Notes under the pieces: generated by a model
What the model saw: the letters and a program-made list of their open reading frames with translations, nothing else
Databases searched by the model: none
Told to the model about the DNA's origin: nothing
Translations under genes and position numbers: made by a program
In this document: one piece after another, positions 54,560 through 64,000 of the stretch
How positions within the stretch are numbered: the stretch's first letter is position 1
How the letters are laid out: each line of letters opens with the position of its first letter
NCBI GenBank assembly: GCA_003194525.1
Contig: NBIV01000155.1
Coordinates: 1 to 64,000 of the forward strand
Length of the DNA: 64,000 bases
Direction of reading: 5' to 3'
Source of the DNA: Gracilariopsis chorda
Taxonomy: Eukaryota > Rhodophyta > Florideophyceae > Gracilariales > Gracilariaceae

Positions 54560-57500
54560 ATGTCCAACGATCAACCTGAACTTCCGGCGCCGTCGTACAA
54601 CAACTTCTAATTCTGGAAATCTGCGCTGACCATTAACGCGTCACTCTTCGAAGGTTCAAATCTGCTCACCACGGATCCTGTCCCCCCTGCTTTCGACCAC
54701 GCTCAGCAAGAACTTCAAACCATCACAATCAATAAAATGTAATCGCTTATCATCCAGAGCATTCCAGAGACTATAGCAACCAAAATAACAGGCGACTTTG
54801 TCGAGCTTTCTCCGTTTCAGTTTTCCAACTCATCGAATCACACATCGGGAACAAAAATCGCCAAAATCACAACGTCTTAGAAGCCAAAGCACGAAGCATC
54901 CACTTTTTGCCAGGAACCGACCTTGACAAATATGTAGAGCAACACGAAACCATCAGGACTAAGATGAACAATGCCAGCTACCCCAATATTCAACACGAAG
55001 GAACCACAGTCAACTACATGATTCAAGGGCTACGTCGTCACCCTGACTTCACCACACTGGCATTTGTATTAACGGGCAATCCTCCAGCCAGCATACAGTC
55101 ATTTGCGACCCACATCCGGCAAGCATTACTTCTGCAAAAAGACTCTTATAACAGTAGATCAACTACGCGCCCATTACAACCACCTGTACGATAAACATGG
55201 CCCGGACAATCCCGCACCCATCGCGCACGGCACTTCAAGCCACTTGCACCAATTGACAAGCATTGCCCAAAACCCCCAGAATGGCGAGGACCTTGGTGCA
55301 CCTTCCACGCATCGGGACCCCACAACACCCCAGAGTGCCGTGTCCACCGCCGTCTGGCTAACCAAACACCAATGCAAGCCCGAGCCGTGCAGATGACCGA
55401 CGACCTCAACTCGGAAATTGAAGAACTTGCACTGCGCCTCACAACCATTGAACAAGCCATTCAAGCCCCACCGGACAACATGCGAGACGGTGAGCGATAC
55501 ACACTTGATTCGGCCGCCACGCCCACGTACATAACAAACAAACATGGCCTGACGCCACTCCTACACCCCCTAACCACACGCACTGTGGACGGACGATATC
55601 ACACTGTCATACACGGTTGATAGATAACGATCAACACGAGACCTAGACAATTACAAACTCGGGAAGCGCTCTACTCGCCTTCACTCCCATCAAACCTCGT
55701 ATCCGTGCATGATCTAGCACGCACATACGGCAAAGTCTCACTCTATCCCAACTATGCTTTTTTGCATGATCGCAGACCCCATAATCGCGTAGTCGCGCTA
55801 GCCATAAATTCAAATGGCACATATGCCCCCAACATGGCACCCAAGCCACGCACCGCTGCAATAAAACCACACTACAATGCTCAAGGCATCTGCAATTTTG
55901 CCCGAGCCCACAGAATAACGCCACCGCAACCCAAGCCCAGTACACACCAAAAGACATCAGCCGAAACCATGCCCCGCGTCCAAACGACATCCATCACATT
56001 TCACACTCCACGCACCCCAGTGGCACCCGAACCACACCTGCACAACATCCCACTCTACACACCACCTAACCCCACATCCAAAGCCGTCACACTTATGAAA
56101 GACTGGCACCTCAAACTCGGTCATGCCCATCCCAAAACCATCAGAATCATGGCAGCAAAGCGACTACTACCAAACCTTCCGCCCACACTTGCCAAAAGAT
56201 GGCCAACAATATCCTTCAGTGCGTGTCACGTGGCCAAACTGCAACCTGCACCGCACAAACGGACCGCGCACGCACAGATTATAGGACAGAAAATATCTTC
56301 CGACGTGCTTGGAGCCGTCCACCCTCCAACGCGACTACACAACAGCAAATAAGCGATTAAATTCATTGATGCGGCCACGCGATACCTTATCATTGCCCTA
56401 ATCGCAACAAGAAAATAGGTCTTTAATGAAATCGCAAAACATATTGTAACTATTCGCAATCACACCGGCCACTACCCTCAGCTATTTCGGTCCGATCACG
56501 CCGGTGAGTATACATCCAAAATCGCCAGCAACTTACATACGCAGCGCGGTATTCAACTCTCACCGACTATACCGTACACACCACAGGAGAACTCATTGGA
56601 AAAGCGGATCAATCAAACATTAATGCTAAGATCCAGAGCTTCCATGGATCATAGTCAACTCGACAATACCTATTGGGGACCGAGTATCCTCGACGCCGCA
56701 TTCAAGTACAACATCACATACCAGCCTGCAACTAAACAACTACCTTTCACCGCTTGGCACCGTAAACCTCCCTCCTTACCGAAAATCATACCCTTTGGGC
56801 AGCTGGGATCCATCCCTTTCCTTCTCCCAAAGAAACCCGAACTGCAGCGACGGGCCGAACCAGTGCGATACATGCACGCTGTGGATGAACAGCACATCGT
56901 GGTTCTGAATCTCAGAACACGCAAATATCAACTCGCCTGCACCACCAATTTCCACCCATACCACCCGGAACTCGACCCCTGCCTACAACAATACAGAGCT
57001 CTTCAAACAAAATACGCACCACGCAAAAGAGACCAAAAGCAACAACTGCACAACCAACCGATTATCCCTACCACCATCACCATGAATACCTAACCACCTC
57101 ACACCACCAAGCAAACGCGCCGCTACCCCGACGTGCACAAATGGCAAGAAGCATACGACGCTGAATTAAGCACCCTCGATGGAACGAAGGCCATTGACTG
57201 GAATGCCAAACACCTACACCCCCGTAACATCATCATATCAACCACCTGGACGTACAGGTACAAAATGGCCCCATGAACCGCGCAGCTGCACCGCAAAGCA
57301 CAGTGCTCTGTCAGAAGCGATCGAATGAAACCGCACATACAATACGATTTGGCCAAGACAGCATCCTATATGGTGGACAAAACAACCATACGAATCCTAC
57401 TAGCCAATGCTGCAATACGAGGGCTGCAACTCGATCATTTCGAAATCGAAAGTGCTTACCTTCACGAGCGCTACGATCCTACCAAGGAGGTTTTCATCTG

Positions 57501-58800
57501 GCAGCAATCCCGGTTCGACGGCGCATACAAGCACTCACAGCCGGCCGGAAAGCTACTTTCTAATCTACATGGGAACCCCCCGGCAGGCCAAATCTACACC
57601 GCCGCACTAACGAAGTTCATCATCCGTCATGGCTTAAAACCCACACGATTGGACGCTTCCCTTTTTCTGTTTTAATATCGTGGCCACTATGCCCTAATCG
57701 CAGTTTCAACGGATGACTTCATGGTCGCTGCGCCTTAAACGTGTGCCACAGACGAGTTGTACCGCGTACTATCCATAAAATATCAAGTTGAGTGGCGGGG
57801 ATTTCCACCATTCTATCTCAACTGGAACATCAGGCGCACATCCCAAGGAATACACATTTCAAAGCCAGCATTTGCAACAAAACTCGGCCAAAAACTATGC
57901 CTACTTGACGCCAATCCAGTAAAAACCCCATACTTATCGAGAGTGGGATACGATTCTCCATCAAAAACGGAAGCCAAAACCGACAAAAAAGCTGCCATCT
58001 ACCGCGAAACAGTTGGTGACTTGCGCTACTTAGCCGACAAAACACGCCCTGAAAGTTCTTTCGCAACATCCGCACTTGCACAGGCCGTCCAAAAACCCAC
58101 AGACTGACACTAGAAACTACTCAAAGCTGCAGTGAATTGTATTAAGGGTAGCTCCAACCATGGTCATTTGTATCCCAAGGGCAACCAATTAACGCTCAAT
58201 ACATGCGCTGATGCCGATTATGCCACCTGCAATTCCACAAAAAAATCTGTTGGCAGCCATGCCCATCAGCTAGGACATAGCACCGTGTACTGGCTATCGC
58301 AACACCAACAAACCGTCGCCCTCTCCACCTATGAAGCGGAATACATGTCGGCTGTACGGGCGGCAAAAGACCTACTATGGATCAAGAAGACCTACTTCCT
58401 GAGCTTCCTGTCCAACGTCTGCCCATGCCTACAATGTACGTCGACAACAAATCGGCCATCAAGATTAGCAACAATATCGCGCCGACGAAAATACGTAAAC
58501 ATATCGATATAAAACATCACCACCTCCAGGATCACGTCAATAACACTCGATTCCACCTTCATCATATTCCTGGTATATCCATGGACGCTGACGCACTTAC
58601 CAAGCCGCTTGCAAAGCCGGCCATTACAAAGCATTTGGAGGGCTCAGGCGTCCATTTTGCAATCATTCCTTGCATTCAGGGGAGTGAGACGCCGAAAGCT
58701 CCTAGGAATGCAAAGGCGAGCGCAAAAAGAACCAAGTCATGGAGCAGCGAGCAACCAAAAGCAGACGTTGCGTCTCAGACTGTGAATATTTGGCTGTAAG
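54560..58800 (+). mobile_element. Copia-type LTR retrotransposon D
   Basis: Plus strand, Copia order. A gag-like start is near 54,560 (MSNDQPELPAP), with a helical gag core at 54,907-55,194. The protease DSAATPTY motif is near 55,507. The GAG-pre-integrase block WHLKLGHAHPKTIRIMAAKRL lies at about 56,104, and the integrase end with TYWGPSILDAAFKYN and ITYQPATKQLPFTAWH is near 56,670-56,760. RT lies at 57,120-58,100, and the RNase H end at 58,200-58,640 with YEAEYMSAVRAAKDLLWIKK, YVDNKSAIKI and HHIPGISMDADALTKPL. Broken, about ten interruptions. LTRs not identified. Confidence 0.83.
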
Positions 58801-59405
58801 CCTTACTTGCGTCGAATCTCCAGTTAGGGCAGAACCTTCTAGACCTTTTCGGTACTTAGAATATTTTTATTTAGACGAGCTACTGAAACGTATCGGAATC
58901 TACTTCGCTCGAACAAGATAGACGAAGTAGAAGATTAGCAGTAAAGGGAAACATGGTTGTCCGTGTCTGACTGCATACAGAGGCTGTTATCAGCTCGGGT
59001 CTTCTAAGTCTATTCTATCCTCTAAAGTTCCAGTATCCTACTACCACTCGTAACCTGCCGATTACGGATTGCACTTACCGCCGTGCCATCGCAAAGGAGC
59101 CAGTCATCAGAGAGATCTTTAATCTGGATTTCATTTTTTTGTAGTACTACCAACATGGCGGGCAGTTCTACAGACGCACATGCCGCGCACCGTGATGCTC
59201 TACTTAAGCGCTTGGATAACTTCAACGTTTGTCACTATATTTCGCCCTCCGTTTCGGACCTTGCGAATTACTTGTTGAACGTCATCCCCGGGGATAGCTC
59301 GCACGACTTGCAGACCGTAGAATCAGAATCGAATCGTTTCTCCCAGCACTGATTGTCGTCTTCAGCCGAGATAAATTCCGTCACGGAGCTTATGCAATCG
59401 TCTTA

Positions 59406-60758
59406 TTGCATGACACCGCATGGTTCTTCAATGCTTTTCCAATTTTGGACGTTATTCTTAATGCCCTTTCACCAACCGATTGGGCAAACAGAAGTCTTAT
59501 GGCCTTCGTTTGGATATCTGCCGCATATGGCAATGACAAAAACAAAGTTTTTGAGATGGTTGACGCCCACAAGAAATTTCGAACAGCGAATCCATTTTAC
59601 GCACAGCCGCCCGGTACTGGTCATTGTTTACCACTACAGCCACAACCGACTTTCTACGTTCAGAATGATTATACACCGCAGTCGGACGCTCCGCATAATC
59701 TGACCGGACGTACTCAGAACGTGAGTGCACTGGCTGCTCAGAGTATTCCGCATGGTAATCTCCCACCCTCTGGACAACAATCCGCTTTGAGTTCACCCAC
59801 GTACTCCACTAGGGATACTTCGAAGAAAGCCGCCTCGGTCGCCACGTACTTTAAGGACATGAAGTTTACTGGTTCGAAGGAACAATCCATCCGATATACC
59901 CTTCGACATTATGACGTATGTTCTCATCAGTTCGAGCTCTCTCATGAGCAGCGTCAGAAATTCTTGGTTAATGTCTTTGGTGGACCTGCTCGGGAATACT
60001 TCTTCGAAAACACTGCTCCAGGTATGCCTTTTCAGGAAATGATTAAGGTTATGTTGAACGAGTACGACAAAGACGCACGTCAACTCGCCGCGCAGGCCGA
60101 ACTGGAATGCATCACCATCGATGAGGTGATGGAGGAGAAAGATGTTACCGATTCGGACTCTGGCCTTAGCCACCTACTGGATAAAATTAACATTCTTACT
60201 CCTCAGGCCCCGCATCAATTACCATCAGACGAACATAAGAAGCGCTTCCTGTGCAAGGCAGTGCTTACCGAGGCCTGGGCAGAGACACCTATCTCCCAAA
60301 TGACTACTGCTCGGTTTATCTTCAACAGATTTGTGACCCCCCTTCAGGAACAGATCCAACTTGAAGAAGAAAAGGAAGCTCTTTCTGGGAAACAGTCTTT
60401 CTCGACCGCTTCGGGCACGTTTTTTCAGCAGTACAGAGCATCCCGTAACCGCTTTTCTAACCGTTCTCGGATGTCTCAACGGAAAAGAAACCCATTCGGG
60501 AAAGATGGCAAGCGTATGCAATGCCAAACCTGTGGAAGTGAAGATCACCTTGTCTGTGACCATCTGACTGGTTCCAGGTTCAACAGCGTACGGAACGGAG
60601 TTGTACAACCCCTCAAGCAGGGAACGCCAGCTATTTATGTTTTATCGGAGGTTGTGAACTCCCTCAAGGAAGATGATGCTTCCGCAGATTTCGATTTGGA
60701 CGATCAGCAAGTAACAGAACTTGAGATGTTCTACGCTTTGACTTCAAATGGTAACTGA
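59406..60758 (+). CDS. Copia E gag-like ORF, 450 aa, open throughout
   Basis: ATG at 59,406. The N-terminal half has a helical region (PILDVILNALSPTDWANRSL), a Q/P-rich linker (residues ~75-130) and then the gag core (MKFTGSKEQSIRYTLRHYDV; FLVNVFGGPAREYFFENT). A basic stretch (SRNRFSNRSRMSQRKRNPFG) precedes CQTCGSEDHLVCDH, a variant zinc knuckle with C-x2-C-x4-H-x2-C spacing, shorter than the usual x4. Gag packages the element RNA in the family. Other ATGs upstream in different frames (59,083; 59,155) are less likely starts. Part of a broken element. Confidence 0.78.
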   Translation: MHDTAWFFNAFPILDVILNALSPTDWANRSLMAFVWISAAYGNDKNKVFEMVDAHKKFRTANPFYAQPPGTGHCLPLQPQPTFYVQNDYTPQSDAPHNLTGRTQNVSALAAQSIPHGNLPPSGQQSALSSPTYSTRDTSKKAASVATYFKDMKFTGSKEQSIRYTLRHYDVCSHQFELSHEQRQKFLVNVFGGPAREYFFENTAPGMPFQEMIKVMLNEYDKDARQLAAQAELECITIDEVMEEKDVTDSDSGLSHLLDKINILTPQAPHQLPSDEHKKRFLCKAVLTEAWAETPISQMTTARFIFNRFVTPLQEQIQLEEEKEALSGKQSFSTASGTFFQQYRASRNRFSNRSRMSQRKRNPFGKDGKRMQCQTCGSEDHLVCDHLTGSRFNSVRNGVVQPLKQGTPAIYVLSEVVNSLKEDDASADFDLDDQQVTELEMFYALTSNGN

Positions 60759-61507
60759 ACGGATGACAAACAAATTACGGAAGAAGTGAAGACAACCCAC
60801 TTCGTGGACGAAACGGAGATACTGACTAACGTTTCTTCGTCACTCTCTTCGCCGCCCTCGGTTATTACCACTCCAAAGAAGCAAGTTCGCTTCAAAGACC
60901 GTTCGGATTTTCGTCAAGATGCCTAGAAGATGCGCCTGGTCCTAGACATCGAACGAAGTTACCTGCACACCGCAGCACCATTCCCAGGCGCAGACGGGTC
61001 AAACAAAAACGACATCGGAAGGACGTCATTGACTTAACTCTTATATACAGCTCCTCTTTTACCAAGCGGACTGAGAAATGATTCCGCCCTGGCTTTTGTG
61101 TTGACATAGGCGCACCGCAGTCCGTCATTGGTATCAAAGGAAGCACGCAGTATACCTAACCGTATCGGAAAACGCCTTAAACTCTTAAGGTCAAAAAGCA
61201 AGTTCCGCTTCGCGGATTCTGTGTACGAATCTTTGGGAAGCATTATGATTCCCTTAGAACCATCGCCCGGAATTCCATCTATACCAGTCTTGCTCGAAGT
61301 TATCCCTGCAGATGTACCTGCTCCCGTGGGAATGGATGTGCTTGACCAACATTCGTTAACACCATGTACGGTCTCTAATAAGCTTATGAAGAGAACGCTT
61401 GTAGATGACGACGAGAACTCTTATGCCATTGATGACTGGCATGTTCTGTTAACCAGGTTTGATGGACATCTCTACGCTCAGTATTTCGTCCCATTCCTGA
61501 CAATGTT

Positions 61508-62260
61508 TACGACTCAGCAGCTGTCTAAGCTTCATCGTTAGTTCTTCAACCCGTCCTCTGAAAAGCTTTTCAATCTTTTGAGGAAGGCCCGTCCGGAAGA
61601 CACCACCCCGAAAACGCAGACGCAGCTTGAAGAAATAAGTTGCGCGTGTGACCCATTGCAACGGATTTCATCTGGACCGACCCGTTTAAGGGTCTCACTT
61701 GGTACAGAGAACTTACGCTTCAATGAAGAGATTATTGTTGACGTGATGTATCTCAAAGGAAAGCCTGTACTGCACATGGTGGATGCGCAGACCCACTTTT
61801 CTGCCACTCGGTTCTTCCCTGATATCTCCACTAAGACAATCTGGAGATGCATGGTTGGTTGTTGGAATCTGATGTAAACTGGAATACCGAATCGCATTAA
61901 GGTGGATCAAGGTTCCGCTTTCGGAAATAGCTTCATCCCACCTGCGAAAGCATCGAACATTGATATCGTCCGCACTGGTATTGAATCACATTCCTCTATG
62001 GGAATTGGGGAACGCTACTATGATCCGCTACGGAAGACCTTCGGGAAACTGAAGATTGTTTCGCCGAACATGTAACTAAGCACCCTACTCGCATTCTGTG
62101 TCTATGCCATGAACATCACCTTGGGCCCAGGAGGTCCAGTTCCCTCCGTTCTGGTATTCGGTGAGTTTCCTTCACTCCGTATGATTGGTGAGGACTTGCA
62201 GTCAAAGGGCCACTTTGGACGAGAGAGCCAAACTAGCTAGTACAGCCCGGAGGGAGATGG
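61508..62260 (+). pseudogene. Copia E integrase region
   Basis: Starts with the GAG-pre-integrase block (TTQQLSKLHR, then FNLLRKARPEDTTPKT) and ACDPLQRISSGPTRLRVSLG. The integrase core follows, with VDVMYLKGKPVLHMVDAQTH containing the first catalytic aspartates' neighbourhood and IKVDQGSAFGNSF the second, then the third near GIGERYY. Fossil. Confidence 0.75.
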
Positions 62261-62421
62261 AACAACACATGGAAAAGGTTCGTGTTCAACGCACTCTGCG
62301 CCATAATGTTCCGTCATCGGCCAACGTCGCTTAAACACCCGGAGACAAGGTCCTCGTTTGGAGAGAGAAGGTTGTTGCTAACCGTACCGGAAAATAGCTT
62401 GGTCCTTATGAAGTAATCGCA

Positions 62422-64000
62422 GTGGACAATGAAGCTAAGCTCGTCTATGTACGTCTATCTCTCGACTCGGATATGAGCTCATTCAACTTCGCTCAGGTTA
62501 AGCCTTATGTTCCCGCATCGGATTTATCTCACACGCACATGTGTGACATACTTAATGGCCTAGCCAAGTACTGTTCCGATTCGGATGACATATACATGAC
62601 CGAGATCCTCAGTGCTGGTGATCCCCGCAAAGATCCCCGGATGTCGGAAGCCAAAAAAGCAGAACTGCGTGGATTGTTTGAACGTGCTACCTTTAAGGTT
62701 ATCTTTAAACAGGACATACCGCCGAACGGAAATGTTCTACCCGGAAGATTTGTGTTAACAATCAAATCGACCGACGACGGACAAGAAAAGTTCAAAGCCC
62801 GATATGTGATCGGAGGACACCGCAATCGAATGAAGCATCTCATGGGTCATTACAGCCAGACTCTTCAGCTGCAATCGGTCAGACGTATTCTTGCAGTATC
62901 CACTTTATTTGGTTTCGATGTGTGGACAAACGACATAAAGCAAGCCTACTTGCAGTCGCTAGAACCACTCTCCTGTGATCTTTACGTTGCTGAGCCCATT
63001 CCGGATTTTGAACTCGAGCCGCATCAGTGCTTACAGCTCTTGAAACCGTTGTACGAACTTTGTGAGTCAGAAGACCTCTGGTTGGCTACCATGGATAATC
63101 ATCACCGTTCGGATTTAGGAATGAAAGCTTTGCGCTGCAACTCAGTGCTCTACTACCTAGTCCGCGACGGTACTCTTGAAGTACTCTCTGGTTTTTATGT
63201 TGATGACCTACTCCGCACGGGAACGAGCGAGTTTCGTGAACTCTGCCACCAAACCCAAGAAAAGTTCGATACCAAACCCGACTGGGACTTACCTTGCACC
63301 TTCACTGGTTTTGGGATTGAGCATGACCAATCGGAAAATATGCAGATCACTCAGCGACAATATGTCGCGAAGATCCTACCGATTCCCGCTGACGGTACGT
63401 ATGAAAGCTTTACGTCCGTTCGGATGAAGCTCGCATGGCTCGCTCACTCGAGGATTGATATCCTTTATCAAGTACCTCACTTCACTCAGGTGACAAAAGA
63501 ACGCTTTGAAGAAGACCGCATTTTGATATTAAATCAAATCAACAAGACGATTGAATATGTCAAGTGTTATGACGTTTCCATCCCATTCCGGTCTTTGGAT
63601 ATCGAATCCATCGTATCTTTGGTGTTTCCGATGCTTCTTTTGCCAACAATTCGGACTTAACTTCTCAACTAAGATACATTGTGCTCCTCTCTGACCGTTT
63701 TGCAACAGTAATCTCTCTGAGCTTCAAGTCTTATAAGGCTCGTCACGTCACACGCACGGTCCTAGCAGCTGAGCTAATTGCATTCGCTGACATGGTCGAT
63801 GTCGCATACACGCTTTCGGCTGAAATCGAACTTTCTCTCAACCAAAACCCATTACCAGTTTGTCTTCTTACGGATTCAAAGTCCCTGTTTGACCTTATCC
63901 ATAAAGGATCCCGGACGTCGGAGGAGAGGTTGATGATTGATATTGCGGTTGCTCACGAAGGATACCCCTCGAAACAGATTTCTGACATCGGTTTTATCAG
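62422..64000 (+). pseudogene. Copia E reverse transcriptase and RNase H, runs off window
   Basis: The 412-codon open stretch 62,422-63,660 holds the Copia RT: VLPGRFVLTIKSTDDGQEKF, KARYVIGGHRNRMK, WTNDIKQAYLQSLEPLSCDL (first catalytic D), YELCESEDLW and FYVDDLLRTG (YVDD box, near 63,195). RNase H continues to the right edge, ending within LTDSKSLFDLIHKGSRTSEE. A clear, comparatively young copy; part of a broken element. Confidence 0.87.

Larger units (their letters stand above)
58780..64000 (+). mobile_element. Copia-type LTR retrotransposon E, 3' end outside window
   Basis: Plus strand: gag (59,406-60,758), protease/linker (about 60,900-61,400), GAG-pre-integrase with TTQQLSKLHR (near 61,510), integrase (61,600-62,250), RT (62,422-63,660) and RNase H running to the window edge with LTDSKSLFD. 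Long frames in gag and RT make it the youngest-looking Copia here; broken, with several interruptions in the protease-integrase part. A 5' LTR should lie between about 58,780 and 59,080; it cannot be proved without the 3' copy. Related in sequence to Copia B. Confidence 0.85.

Noticed and set aside
1-64000. CRISPR arrays, bacterial operons, replication origins
   Set aside because: No regularly spaced repeats; content is clearly eukaryotic transposon and host-gene DNA.

Overview
This is a stretch of eukaryotic nuclear DNA made almost entirely of transposable-element fossils nested in or abutting one another, with a few broken pieces of ordinary host genes. At least seven LTR-retrotransposon remnants (Ty3/gypsy and Copia) are visible, plus MULE, Tc1, pogo-like, PIF/Harbinger and a PIF1/Helitron-type helicase, fragments of a SWR1/SRCAP-type chromatin-remodelling ATPase and of an organellar methionyl-tRNA formyltransferase, a TATA box and a probable splice acceptor. 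There are no rRNA or tRNA genes and no intact housekeeping gene. The mix fits a TE-bloated alga, oomycete or early-diverging fungus; the sequence alone does not let me choose.

Layout. 1-5,310 (minus): a gypsy element (pol, protease, gag, long 5' non-coding end) whose 3' part lies left of the window. It is packed with short perfect hairpins. 5,313-8,520 (plus): a decayed Mutator-like (MULE) gene region, cut off by a minus-strand gypsy fossil (8,509-11,372), which meets head-to-head a plus-strand gypsy integrase with chromodomain (11,592-12,960). 13,900-17,200: a poorly recognised region with a gag-like reading frame and very strong hairpins. 18,651-23,189: a Copia element with both LTRs. Its 5' coding half is replaced by about 1.3 kb of AT-rich sequence with unfamiliar small ORFs, and it carries a Tc1 transposon inside its RNase H region. 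27,787-28,620: pogo-like remnant. 30,877-37,360: a minus-strand Copia fossil bounded by a repeat pair. 38,200-39,850: an unassigned decayed frame and a SWR1-type ATPase fragment. 43,705-44,575: Harbinger transposase, truncated by a 3.7-kb composite (44,578-48,282) of CTG-rich repeat units in direct and inverted copies around a PIF1-type helicase. 50,459-53,190: a small set of broken host genes. 54,560-58,800 and 58,790-64,000: two plus-strand Copia elements one after the other; the second runs out of the window.

The most unusual observations are (i) the dense hairpin texture of the first gypsy element, in which synonymous codons of conserved motifs form perfect stems, with similar strong coding hairpins near 14.4 kb; (ii) the inverted-repeat-bounded composite around a PIF1 helicase; and (iii) the foreign AT-rich cassette inside a Copia element. 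The genes here do not work together as a pathway. The window records successive insertion, truncation and decay.
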